From contig CM075104.1 of NCBI GenBank assembly GCA_037576195.1, positions 3,354,775 through 3,418,774 of the forward strand: DNA of 64,000 bases, given 5' to 3'. This document shows positions 20,282-32,992 of the stretch, piece after piece. Below the pieces are notes generated by a model that had not been told where the DNA came from, did not search any database, and saw nothing but the letters and a program-made list of their open reading frames with translations. The first letter of the stretch is position 1. Every line of letters begins with the position of its first letter. The translations under genes and the position numbers were made by a program. The stretch is from Phytoseiulus persimilis (lineage: Eukaryota; Arthropoda; Arachnida; Mesostigmata; Phytoseiidae).

Positions 20282-23200
20282 CTGAAACGTACACAAAGAC
20301 ACTTCTTTCGGACACTCCTTCCAACTGTCTATGAATGCGCGATGACAGCCCGTTCCGCGAACTCGGAAGGCTCAAACTACGAAGACAACCTGCCTGCGAC
20401 TCTTCCCCTATCGCTTCGGCCAGCCCGCCTTGAAACTGAGAGATTATGGGCTCACGATTCGGATGAGATCAAATTTTCCTCCCAAGTAGACGACGAGAAA
20501 GAGCGGATTCCTACGGAGGCTCGAGAGTATTCGCCGCCTCAGAAGCTCAACTCACCTGGCGGGCGTGTTGTTCACGCACCCACGTTGCCCAACATCCCGC
20601 GCACAAACACACCTGTAACAGATGACAGTTTGATTATTTTCTTATTTTGTCTGCCTGCCTTGCATCGAAAGAAACTCAGTCCCGGCTGCGCTTTCAGTCT
20701 GGCCGGCGGTCTAATTTTGCGAGCAGAAACTATATTTAAGCGCGACATGTCTCAGAAAAAACACTACGCAGATGGTTTTGAGCTGATGCCTGATGTCCTA
20801 TCGCTGCCGTTAGCGGTGCTGGGAAAGCAGCTGCATCAGGACCTCCGCCAAATGGAGGTTGGAGAAAAATCTCTCGACGACTCTCTGTTCTTTCGTTTCT
20901 ATAGTTCATGATGGAAACTGCATCGACCGGACCGATTCAGAAAATGAGAGGAAACCTCCGACAATATTCCAGGAAGCAGAAACGTTCGCCTGAATCTTCT
21001 CCACTTCATGCTCGGAATCCTCCACGATTTGGGACCTCCTCAAGTCTACCCGGTATCTTCTGGGCTACTTGTGCACATCATTGCCAAGCTGGCAACGCCC
21101 GCCCGCCGTTGCGAGATCGTATATTCCGAGAGCTGGAGCGTCGAACGCTGGCCACCGAACGTTCTAATGACGTGCAGCTCGCCCCCACATGTTCCGGGAT
21201 AAACGACTTGAAACGCTCTGGTTCGTCGTTCGGATTTCGGAGCCTAAGCCGCTGGGCACCCGAATGCAAAGCATTAGGTGGCTTTCTTTTCGGGCGCCAT
21301 CCGAGCGCGTTCCGCCGAAGCGAGCGAGAGAATCCCGAGTGGGATTTGGAAAACATATAACAAGGCAAGCGTATTACGAAGTGCGGAGGGTTTCACGGAA
21401 GAAGCCCAAGAGCTCCGGCCACTCGAACGCTCCGACGAGAACGCGTGAGCACCGTCGGGCGCAAGCGTCTTGGCAATAAGCACGGATGGATGGACGTCGG
21501 GCACGAGGTCCGTCTCCCTCGAGCTTCGTTCTTCCCCAAGCTTTCCTCGCCCAATGCCTTGGGGAGTATCGAGATGTTCAGGAGGGGACAGCGTTTGCTA
21601 AATTCACTTCTGGCACAATGTTGCGTCGCTCGTTCCCGTGGTTTCGCGGAATATGAGCAGTGCTGAAACCGCGGCTTGCGGGCGGACCGAGGCGACGGCG
21701 CGCCATCCGCCGTGGAAGCTCTCCGCCGAAACGGGGAGCGAGGCGCTTTTTCGCGCCACACTGATGTGGTGACTCGGGAGAATATGAACAGAGGAAGGAA
21801 GCTCCCTCAGAACAACATATGAACAGGGAGGCAACAGTCGCAGGTCAAAAACGTTCCTCGAATTCTTAGCGAGGGATTCGAAACTTCAAGAACTCTCTTC
21901 CGTTTCGCGACAAATTCTCCGTCTCTTCCGACACTTCGCCCTGGACGAACGAAGGGGTGAAATCGAGGACAAATCCGTCGAAGATTGCCTCAAATACGTT
22001 CGATTCAGGCTGAACGGCGTTTCTGCGATTTTGGAGGGAGCGATTGAGTTTCTCCGAGCGCTTCGCGCATGCCCAGAGCTCCACCAGTTGTTGACACTCG
22101 GACTTCCAACGGAGGGGCTGCTTGGAACAGTGTGAGCTGCCCTGTCTGAGGTCAAACAAGAACACAATTTGCTAAGTCCGGTCAGAGCCCGAGGCGTTCC
22201 GACAGGATCTATATTCCTTTCCGGAGTATTCCTCATTTCGCTACGAAACCGATTGCTCCGGTTTCGAATCACGGACTTCCGCTTGTTGACGGATGGAGAT
22301 GAATGTGCTTCTTTTGAACTGCGTCCTCGACCCCTCTCCCTTGGAAGCTACTGCCCTGACGTCGATTGCCGCCGCGGCTCGCCGGCCCTCCCGCCCGCTC
22401 GCTTGCCCACATTCTCTCGTCTTGTGGCTCCGCCATCCATCGAATCGAACCCGTGTTTCGCCCTCCGGTATCGGCCCCGATGTTTCCGCAAACGATGCGT
22501 CGGCGAGCCGCCATTTATGGAAGAGGCAGGGAACGTGCTCGTGCGGTGCCGTCGGCGCATCGGCCCGCCGTCGGGGGATCGCGGTCCGCGTCACGACGCC
22601 GCGGGCAGCACTCTCGGGATCGCCGCGAGTAGTCCCACGCGAAGAATGCCCGCGACGCTACAGAATGCTGTCAAGGCCAAATCTCTCCCGAAAATTCTCC
22701 CGAGACTCTCAACAAGTAGGTGTTTCGTTACGGAAGTTGGTCTTCGCGTATTCCGCGTTCCCAGTTCCGTTTTGCCATGTGGCGGTTGGTGCTCCTTGGT
22801 GGCGTAGCAGGCGAGTCTGACAGATCGTCCTTCGTTCGCCGGAACTGATCTTTTGCCGGGAGCCGCGGCCTCGCAAGGTTTGAGTTTTTCGGGCTTCCGT
22901 CATACTGTGAAAGTTGGCGCTGGTGGAATTATTCTGTGCTGGGGCACTTCCTGAACGATGACCGGTAGCACGAACTTGATTTTTCCTCGAGGGACAGCCA
23001 TGAAGGAATTCTCGGAGAACGATGAAATTACTTGCGCGTGCATCACTCTCTGCTCGCGCTGAAACTCATGAGCGAATCTCACCCAACGTCCTCTCCCGGT
23101 GCCCTGCTGCCTTGAATTCTCAACTTGAGTTCGGATTATTTTGAGCCAAAGTTCGTCATCTGTGAATTATCAGCTGTGAAATGCACCTTTCTTCCACCGT

Positions 23201-26200
23201 TCTTTCAAAAACCGCTCGCCGAGCGATATTAGACATCGTGCTTCAATGTGGAGCCAGAATGAAATCACCGAAACTTCCGCATAGTTTCGCGCGATCGATT
23301 CTCTCGTTCATCGAAGCTCGATCAAGTTCGATTCGACCGAGTTTGGATGCGATTCCCTCGAGACGATCGTAAAAACCCAGGACCACCGGGATCAAGTTAG
23401 GAAGTCTCACTTTCGGAGTTCGAGGCTCTAATGAAGAGGCGAAGAAGTGAATATTCGGATTCCGACTCAGTCCGGTGAGTCAAGGATATCGAGCTGTGAG
23501 GCGCTGAAATTTCGAATCTGGAGCTGCGCTCGGTCGGGTCGGAGGCCAGGAAGAAAATCAGCGGGCATCAAATCGAAGTTTCGCCCCGGGCATCACTGAG
23601 TCAGTGCCGTGAGCCGTCTGGGTTTCAGGGAACCAGCCAAGCTCGAGCCAATATCGGTCGATACGTGGTAACGTGGACTGAGTGCCCCGCATCAGGGAGA
23701 ACTTAGCGGGCTTCGAGCATGGTTTTGTGGCCCTCAACGCAGGAATTGACCTTTAGACGGATCTCGAATCTAGAATGTTTTCGAACTGGAAGTATCCCAC
23801 GGTTAACAGGTTCCACTTGAATAAACCACAGAATGCCCGCGCTGATTCGAACGTTTGGCGCCAAGTAGTGCGGAAAGACTCAGACGTCGCCCCGAAATTC
23901 ATCGCCGCCGAAATTTCCTGTTCCACTGATTTTTTAGTCAAAATGAAAATTCGTCCCTGGCGAGAACGAGTTGCAACGGATTTGTCGCCACGGCAGTCAA
24001 GAGGACCGCGTTCCGCCTCCGTCCCTCTGCGTTGGTCTGCCTTCTCCCTCCCATCATTATTGTTGTTCCTCCCGTTGCTCTAAGCCTTTCGCGTTGTCAG
24101 CCCGGTGACGAGCCACACCGTCGTTCCTCCGCACACACACTCTTTGACAGAGCGACACTCGGCCTCTCGTCCGTTCTCGTGTGGCTCTTGTTTCTCTTTT
24201 CCAGACGAGGAGAACGAAGCAGGAGAGGGTTTTGCCAGGGAGTGGGGCAGGAAGATAATCGAGAAGGAGAGTTCCGAGATAGGAGATGAGATAAAAGAAA
24301 AAAGAGGGAGAGGTCAGACGCAAGACTCGGGGAACAAATCCAACAAGGAGAAGACGAAGCAATCGCCTCGTCGGTCCCTGTGCTTGCTTCCTCTTCTTCA
24401 CGGTCGTTCTTCCATCCGTCCCTTCGTTTGTTCCATCCGTGGCGACTGGCAGTGCCACCTTTCCTAATGACATGTCAGAAGCCATCCAGCTTGCCAACCA
24501 CGCAGCTACGCGGCTGGTCAGCTGGGAAGCGGTGGGTGAGCCCGTCGGAGGACCTCCAGTCAACTAACGTCCTGCGGGGCTTCACCTCCGCCAGTCTTTC
24601 TGTCTCTAAGAAATAGTGCGAGAAAAAGGTGGGCGTTCCTTTCTCACCAGACTGCCATCCGACCGGGCGCCAAACGTTACCGGCCGCCCAGACTGCCGGC
24701 TAGTCACCCGCCAGCCAAGTTGGGGGGAGACAGGAAGAATTCGCTCCGGAGGAGGAAGAATTCTGTGTTTATCTCTGCTCGGCCCTCATTCGGGAAACCG
24801 TTTGAGCGAACCGACGAACGGGGGAACCACCGAGCGAACTGAACAACAATCGAACCCAGCGTGTCAAGGAACGAAGAGAAAGAGGAGAGGGAACAGTCAG
24901 ACCAACGGACGAACACTGTTTGGCCAATTTCAGCGCTCCAAGTCGAACACAAGATTCGGGACTCGATTCGAACAAGCAGGCGGTCTTCTTCGGACCGACC
25001 GCGGTGGAAACCGGAAAGAAATGGAAAGACAGGAGAGCGTCGAAAGGAGGGCACAACGAAAATAAAAAGACGTTGGACGTCTGAGTTGTGGTCGCCCACT
25101 GAAAAAAAAAAAACTTAGGGCCTGAAGGTGCTGAGCGACGCAAGTTTGGCCTTCGGGCTGACTTCACCTTTTTGTCACAACACTGGGCGCAAGGATCCGA
25201 GGCACACGGGAGCCGGCGTCGGCTGCTTTCGAGAGACGTTTGTTCAATTAAATGGAGATTGCCCCCACTGTTCACGGATCTCAGAGGAGCCGGAAGCGTC
25301 TCACAGGACTGGCTTGCATTGGGAGGAAATCGTGGTACTTGAGACGAAAGTTGAAGACGCAGGTCGGCCGAGTAGAGCGCGAGCTTCGTTTGCCCACCAT
25401 GCGATTTTGCTCAATCCAGGTTCCCCGCGCGTCGGCGCGAGAATATTTGAAAGGCCCGTCCGGATAAGAAGTCCGTGTCTCTGGGTCGGGTTCACACCCG
25501 TGGTTCCTCTCTGACGTAGCTCTTCTCCTCCTCATTCCCTCGCTCGAATATTGAATGGAACTCTTGTCGCCTTCAATGGTCGTTGCGCTCGAGACTGCGT
25601 GTCTGGTGGGATCGCGGGCGTGCATGCAACGTTCGTCGCGTACTTTAGAATAATAAATAAGCAAACCCCAGTTTGGAACCCTTTCCCTTGCGCTTGAACG
25701 GCGCTTGGAGCTCCCGTTTCGGGAAGTAACTCCTTAGTTCCTTAGCCGCCGCCGCCCAAAGTCGTTCTTCTTTCCCCGTCCGGCTCCTCTGCCGTTATTC
25801 CCTCGTCGTTCTTAACCCTGGATTCATTGTTCGGCAAGAGCTCCCTTTTAGCTGGCGTCATAGTCTCCACCGCTGCCGCGACGCGGACGAAATCTTGGAT
25901 AAGTCTGCCGGCTGCTTTGGTAGCAGCTTGTTGGAAGTAGAGGAGGCGGGAACTGCGAGAGAAAGAGGGAAAAGAAGGAGAGAGAGAGGGACGCGCCCGC
26001 GAGGGGCTTGAGGGAGGACAGAAAAGGACGCGGGGGAGCGGACGGGATTCGGAAGCGAACTAACGGCTCGGTGGTTGGAAGGCCCCAAGTTAGCGGTCAT
26101 CCATCTCGGGAGTGGCGGGCCAACTTCCTTCTGAGCAATGTCACTGACTGCAATCACTTGCGTCGCGTTGCCTCGCCCCGACTTGCCATGATTCCCCTCT

Positions 26201-29200
26201 CTCGTTTTCTCCTCCCGAGCTTTGGCGTCTGCCCAGAACACTCGACTTCGTCGCAAATGGAGGGAATGATTCAACCGGTTTCGCTTTGGGAAGCACACCC
26301 AATCAAAGTTTGAGTTTGAAACGATACCCGATGACTCCCCGTTATCTTCCATTTGTTTCCACGATTCTCGACAGTCTCCTCTCCGTTGTCCATTTTCGCA
26401 CGCTCCGAGTGTCGCGAACCTTCTAGCAGGAGTATTTTCCTGTTTTCGCGTTCGCCATCCAGCAGACGATCGGTGATTTGTGACGACAACCACTCAGCAA
26501 GCAACGGAGCTGCCATCTGGTCTTGCCTTCGCCATCATAACCGACCGTCTCGAGAGCATCAACTTCAGGCTGAACACCCGGCTAGCCGAACAAGGCGACG
26601 AGTTCCTAAAAGGAAATCATTTCTTTTCCCTGCTTCCTCTAGATCTTCTCTTTCGTTCTCGATTCCGTTCTTGGCGGCAGAACAAACTACGCTCGACGAT
26701 TCCAGCCTCTCGCTTGGCTCAACGTTACACCGAAACGGTAAGGATTCTAAATCTAGCGCTATAACCGCTTCGCAGTATCTCTGCAGGGCCCGAGTCGGAT
26801 ATTTTTCGAGCTGCTTTCCTCAGCCTTTGCTTAATCACCAGAACCATCGGTGGTCTCGCGCTCCCTCGGGAAACGACCAAAAGACCTCTGTGCATTGATC
26901 GGGAATTCTGACGCCTACACGAGCTCGATTCGACCTCGAAACCCGAGTTTCGGGAGTGATCGGAGGGAAGAGAGAACGTCATGGGATTTCGATGAACGGA
27001 CAACAACAGCTATTCGGTGAGAGTGGTATCTCCATGCATAAAGGTGAATCTCGGAGCACTTCGATCTCACCGTGGGTGACTTGGACCGAGAAGAGAATCC
27101 GAACCAGCGGAACTGGAGGAGCATTCCCCATCTGTGGCGCGGTGGCGAAAACGACGACGTCTATCTGTGAGCTTTCAGAGCCGACAACCGGCCTGTCAGC
27201 CAGCTGACCACCCCTCCCTCTGCTCCTCGCGAATGGGGAGAATGTCTGTGATTGCAGTTTAATGGCCGCTCTTCAGTTCAAGACGATCGAACCGATGGAC
27301 GAATCTCCGTTGTTCTTCAGGGTGAGAAATACTTCGAGTGGAGCCATGAGGGGCTGGCCGGCGGTGCTCTGGGTCTGAGAGGAATTTATCCTCAAGTAAT
27401 GGGTGGGGTGGAGTGGAGTCGAGTGGGCGAGATGGCGCATCGGGCGCCGGTATTCGGTCCGGCCCGGCGGTCTCTACTACAATACCCACCAGCCAACGGA
27501 CCGACCAATATATTGACAATCCGGAGGAATCCGAACAAGGGTTCGATCTCCCTATCAAGCTATCAGGTCCGCTGGTCAAAGTTTCCTTGTGCTATGTTCC
27601 TGTCGGCAGAGATTTGGTGGCGATGGTCAACATCCGTTAGGAATGCACTGTTTGTCCGTGGACTGTCCCGCAGCGCAATCGATAACCGGGGCCATAATCG
27701 TTCCGAAAACACGCGGAAATGAATGTCGCGTTCGTCTCCAAGGCAAAACGCTCGATCGGGTTCAGGCCCTCGTCGTCAACTCCAGAGAGTTATTCCAGTT
27801 ATTCTCGCATGAGATTTCGATGATCTCGCCGCAATGACATGAGATTGCACGTTGTCGTTCTCGATGACGAGTAGGAGCCACCTCGAATCAGAGTTTTCTG
27901 TCTCAGGCTACGTTCGAGTCGTGTGATTTTCGGCTGGTGCGGGATATGCTATGATTGATCAAGAGTCGACAGTTCGCGGGAGGAAACGACTACGGAGTCG
28001 ATCTGGGGAATCCTCGTCCGAGTGACGATAAATTCCTCGTTTCTCAACCGAATCAGCGAACTCGCCTCCAGTCGTTCCCGCTCCCACCGGTCGTGCTCGC
28101 GGGACGTGATCGTGGCTAATCGCGTTAAATTTTGCATACGATCTCAGCGACGACAGGAATCTGACTTTTCTCGTTCGTTCGTCCGCCCGTTGTTTCGAAG
28201 ATTCGTTCTTCGAGCCGTGCTCGCGTCCATCTGGCATCCATCGCTTCACCCACCTCGTCGTTGCGCGGCCCGACAGACGCCTGAAGGACATTTGTATCTT
28301 TGCTCGGAAGCATCCGTGTCGTCGCATGCCTCGAACGATGGGCGAGATCGAAGGACGAGATGCATCGAGAGAGACAGCTCTGATTGCTTTCCAGGATTGA
28401 TAGAACACAGCGCGGAAGAATGACGCGAGGGGATCTGTTCCTCGATTGGACTCCGTAGACAGCAGCAAGGGTGATAGCGACTTGAGCTCCGCCGGGTCGG
28501 CCGTAGAGAATGGCATCGATGCTATCGACGTCATTATCGGCCTTGTCAGTGTTCTTCTCTACTCACAAAACACAGCTTGGAATGAAGTGATTCGGAGAGA
28601 CGGCGCTCCGCGCCTTCCGCCGTCGCCTTCCTCCTGACAGACCTTTTTGACCGGCATCCCTCTCGGGCCCCGACTCACCCGTCGGTCCCACCAATCCATC
28701 CCTCTATTCCGTCGGCTGTCCATTTAATTATTCCGATCTTGAATACCTCCATTTCTGATCGAGGCCAGATCCATTTATTCCGATGCTGGCTTTTCTCGTT
28801 CGCTCATGCATTCATCCGCCACTGCCGGGCGTCTAAGCCTTGGACTTGAGGCCCTAGCCGCGTTGCTCACTCCAGAAAGTCATCATTGGTAATTGGCAAT
28901 CGATCTCCCCTTCCTTTGCCAGCTCAGACACCCGCTCACTCACGCAAAGACGAACGGACACATGGACGAATGGACGGACGGACAGTTCAAGGGACGAACC
29001 GACAGAGGAACGGACGGAGGGAAGGACGCTTGAACACATAGAGAGGAAGGAACTAATCGAATTGTTTCTGCGCTGACCTCGACCGTTGCGACTCTATCAG
29101 TTGCAGAACGCTTCCAAACAATTGGTCCGCCATCGTCTGCTCCCTGACTGACTCTCTCCCCGGTCGTCGGACGGACGGACAGACAAAAGAAACGCGTCCA

Positions 29201-31500
29201 GGACGGAAATACCGGAGAGGACCGAAGAAGAACTCGACCTCGGACATCAGGGGCTAGGTTCCCGCCTAATGACGACGATCAGGGACTGACTCGTCAACTT
29301 CAGAGCAGTCGGAACAACGAGAGCGTTTCACGCGTTCCGATTGGGTTTGCCGCGGGCAACGGTTTCGTCGGAGAGCGGGGCAGTTATCGGCGAACGGACG
29401 AAGTTCCCTCCTGACTTCGGCTCGGATTGAGTCCAAAGTAGAGCTCGACAAGCGTTCACGAGTGGTTGGATAGAAGCAGAATGAGAAGCGGGTGTACGTC
29501 TCCCACGTTTCATTGTACAGCCTCGTACTTGGTGGAGAATTTCTCAAAATCGAAGCTGAGAAAAGTTTTCGTATGAAGAGTAGCTAGGAAGACCGAAGAC
29601 GGAGATCGAGAGGGGTGATCCGAAGCGGACAGGCTGCATGGACGCATTACGGGCGAATCGAAATCAAACGCAGCACGACCAAAAGCCTCAAGAGCACTTC
29701 TTGGAGGAGTATTTTCTGGACGAATGAAGCTGCTCACAGAGTACACCGAAGAAACGATCCTAGACGGAGCAAAACGTGGAACAGAAAAGAGAAACGCAAG
29801 GCGGTCGGGGCAGGATCTAGAAATGTGGGCTAAAGCCCCCCTCCCCCCCATGGGACGGGGTAGTCCGAGCGTGCGGCAGCGATCGAGAGGAAGACCAGCG
29901 CGACGTAGTGGGACAGCGTATGTCAAGATGCGTTCGTTCGTCTCCGGCCAGTGAATTGGAAGAAAGAAAGAAACCCTTCCTGCTCAAGTAGAAGGGGTTC
30001 ACATTAATAATAAACTGGAACGCGCTGTGCGTCATCTCTACTCGAAACGTTTCCCCGATTCGAGTGGTATCGTGCCCGGTACAACTGCCCGTAGAACGCA
30101 GCTCCGCAAACGGGAATCGATCGATCAGGACCACCGGGTACATCTCGCTCGTTGCTTCCACGACGAGAGAAACACTCTGGATGAACCGTATCACATGAAT
30201 TCCATCGGGTTTCGAATTTTCGCTTGTCCGCTCGCTCGCTCCACCCTCCGCTCTCCCCCCATGCAGCGCATGAGCGATCTCCGTTCTGATTGGGAACGAA
30301 ATCGAAACCAGCTTCACAAGTGCGAACCGTAGCTCCGACGGGAAGCGTTCAGCCGAACTTCACCCTCTCGAAATGCATGTATCAAGGAACCCGATGTCGA
30401 TGGAATCCAGAGAGCATCGGCTCCGAGGATTTCAGGGAAATATGGCGCGACGACTATGAAGAAAAATCGCTCGTTCCGCGCAGATCTGCCAGTGATGTGT
30501 TTCACCACTACCCCGATACGATATCGAACAGCTCGGAGCAGAGGGAAAAAATCAACCCCGGCGGGCTGTGTTGAGCTGGACGCAATGGGTCTCTGGGTGC
30601 ATTGTTCGCCGAATTCTTGAATTTGTCTTGCCGTGTTCCTTGAGTCGGTCGGTCGGTCAGCCAGCCAGCCACCCGGCTGCCTGCGAGTCGGCCAGGCAGA
30701 CCGGGGGAGCGCAGCTCTGGGAGCGGGCGCAGGAAACGACTAACCACACCGCAGCGCCGAGAATATCGAATGTCACGCTTTGATGCTCCTTGCAAGTTTC
30801 AGCCCCGCGTTTCCTCCGCTTGATGGCATATTCAGGCGCAACCGCTGAAAACCCACCGTCGTTGAACAAGACAACGGAACGGTCCCGAGCCAACTGGAGG
30901 GCATGCGCGTTCGTCAGACCGCCCAAAACTAGGTTTCGGAGACTGAATGAACCGAATCGCTGCCGAACGCCTAGCCGGCTGCATCCGGGATGGATCGCCC
31001 AGGTGGTTTCCTCGAATGCCCTCAGCTTCGAACAAACGGCAACAGAAACCCTGAGGTGCAGTGCGACGAGCGGCGATGACTCACGGTCGTCATATATGGA
31101 GCGCGGGGAGCGATGCCAGCCAAAAATGTAGGAGGAACCCCGCAAAAAGAAGAGCGGGGCTTTTGCCACTGATGGAGGCCGTCGTCTCAACTTGGCGGAG
31201 GCATGAACATACCGCAATGAAACTCCATGAATGAATGAAAGCCCCATTTGACGACTGCGAGAGTCCCCGGTGAGTCATCCGGAGTGTTGACAGTTATCCG
31301 AACCACAGGAGTCATTCGCATCCGAGTAAGTTGTGGGAACGCGACAGCGCAACAGCCCCCGCCCGATAGCGTTCGAAAGCCCCAAAATGACACCGATCAG
31401 CCGGCGACGAGAGTCGATTCCCGAAGCTCGTACGAGCGGATTCCGTGAACGCCGGCTGCGATTTCAACCGGTACCAATGAAGCTGAATGAATGAAGCACG
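20282..31500. other. Upstream region, no recognisable gene
   Basis: If the 5' UTR acceptor of kirre is real, part of this is its first intron, and it should contain or precede the non-coding first exon. Open frames up to about 248 codons exist on both strands but show no domain, no consistent codon bias and no splice context. A 12-base A run at 25102-25113 and GGAC patches near 29 kb are the only clear repeats. Confidence 0.5.
28955..29190 (+). repeat. GGAC-type tetranucleotide low-complexity region
   Basis: Imperfect GGAC/GACG units are dense at about 28960-29030 and again at 29165-29190 (CGGACGGACGGACAG). Similar patches occur at about 11728-11775, 38345-38390 and 60350-60390, so this motif recurs through the window. 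Confidence 0.7.
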
Positions 31501-31566
31501 TTGATCTTCACACGTCCGGCGACGTGCGCGAGTTTTTCCCAATAATTAACCCCAATAATTGGTGAT

Positions 31567-31735
31567 AATTGGCTCGAGGCGCCACCACTCGAGCGGGTCG
31601 AGCGTTTTTGCGTCTTCAGGGATCGAACCCGCGACTCGGCGCGGCGCCTCTGACTCTTCGCGGTTACGCGGCAGCGGTTGTGTGCCACTCGAACCTCAAC
31701 CGAATCCACAACGGTCGTTTCGTGATCGTCACAAC
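31567..31735 (-). repeat. tRNA-like element with pol III B-box (possible SINE)
   Basis: On the minus strand the sequence GAGTCGCGGGTTCGATCCC (near 31618-31636) contains a perfect B-box core GGTTCGATCC. An A-box-like GAGTGGCACAC lies about 50 bases upstream. I cannot fold a full cloverleaf with a paired acceptor stem, so a functional tRNA is unlikely. A tRNA-derived SINE head is the better guess. Short direct repeats of CCAATAATT lie beside it at about 31538-31560. Confidence 0.3.
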
Positions 31736-32964
31736 AGCTCTCATAAGGCCGAGGGAGTAGGAGCTCTCAGCTGGTAGTCGACTGTATGATTTATGAACGT
31801 CTCCAAGCGAAACGATCGCAGGGGGAAAACCTCCGCGTCCAAAGAGTTTGAAACACTTGAGCTTTCGGCTGAGAGGAACTCGACGAAGCATGAGCTCTGT
31901 TTGAGTTGTTCCGTTTGTCAAAACGGCACGGTATGAGTAACCCTTGAGGTAGTTACGCCGACAGGTGCTGTGCAGCGACGTCTTCGGCTTTTGGCAGATC
32001 GCCCGCTCGCGGATACGTAGCTCGGGCATTCCTCGATGAACTCCGCTGGGAGCGAAGTAATCGCTCTCGGGGCTCGATTCTCTCACTTCATTCAAGCATG
32101 GCGAGTTGCTCGATGTTCTCCTCTCTGAGTAACGGCTGTGATTCAGATGGACGCTCCATGAGTTTCTGCAAGCAGTCGTGTTTCGAAAAACTCTCGACGC
32201 GGGAAGACCGCTGCGCGAAGAAGGTGATCAATTCGGCACGGGGTAGATGCAGGTCATTTGTTCGTCGTTCGTTCAGGAAATCGTTTCCAGCACACAGACC
32301 TTCCCAATCACTTGCGCAATCGAGCTGGAACTACACATTGCGTGGCCTCGCATGCGCGCTGATTTTTCTCCGCAGCTAGAACCAGAGAAAAGGCGAACGA
32401 GCGCGCTCCATTTTCTTGCTCGAGTTTCCTCATGCCCATTTGTCCAATTTGTTTCTTGAGGCTGCGTTTTTGCCCTTCAGTCCAACATCACTGCAGCCAT
32501 CAGGGAGACGAGGAGACAAAAGAACCGGGACGGCGAGAGGAAAACTAGAAATGTAGGGAGAGCTCTTTCCAGCTGCAATTTCCAGCCACTTTTGCGATGC
32601 GGAGCCGAGCTTCAGGAATTGGCACACATCACAATACTCGGGTCTCTCCCGTACTCTTTGTTCCACTGCCCCCCTCCCCCCCCAATCCCGTCCTCTGTTT
32701 TCCCTTTGTGTCTCGCCGTTTTCCTCCGCTTCTCGTCTGTGGCGCTTTCCCTGTGCTCTCTTTGCGTCCCCCTTATCGTCCCCGTACCGCTCTGAATGCG
32801 TCCTCTCTCGCCCCTCGCCCCGCTAGTCATTGCCCTCCTACGACACTCACTCCATGACTCCCCTCTCGTCTGTAGACCCCTGCTCTCTCTCCTCCCCCTC
32901 CCCCCGAAGCCTCCTTCCAGCTGGCTGAAAACTTCCCCTGCCCCGAGTTCCTGCCTCATTTTCT

Positions 32965-32992
32965 CCCCCCCCCCCTCTCTCTCTCTCTCTCT
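32965..32992 (+). repeat. C run joined to CT dinucleotide repeat
   Basis: Eleven C followed by about eight CT units. It sits in a C/T-rich stretch (about 32640-33000) with strong strand asymmetry. Confidence 0.9.

Noticed and set aside
20165..20911. 248-codon plus-strand frame, the longest in the window
   Set aside because: It lies antisense to the kirre signal-peptide exon and 5' UTR, has no domain or consistent codon preference, and about ten other frames of 200 codons or more occur on both strands.
22169..22807. 212-codon plus-strand frame
   Set aside because: All frames on both strands are unusually open here because the stretch is GC-rich; no domain signature.
27540..27566. GGTTCGATCTCC, a B-box-like match
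   Set aside because: No A-box at the right distance and the T-stem does not pair fully.
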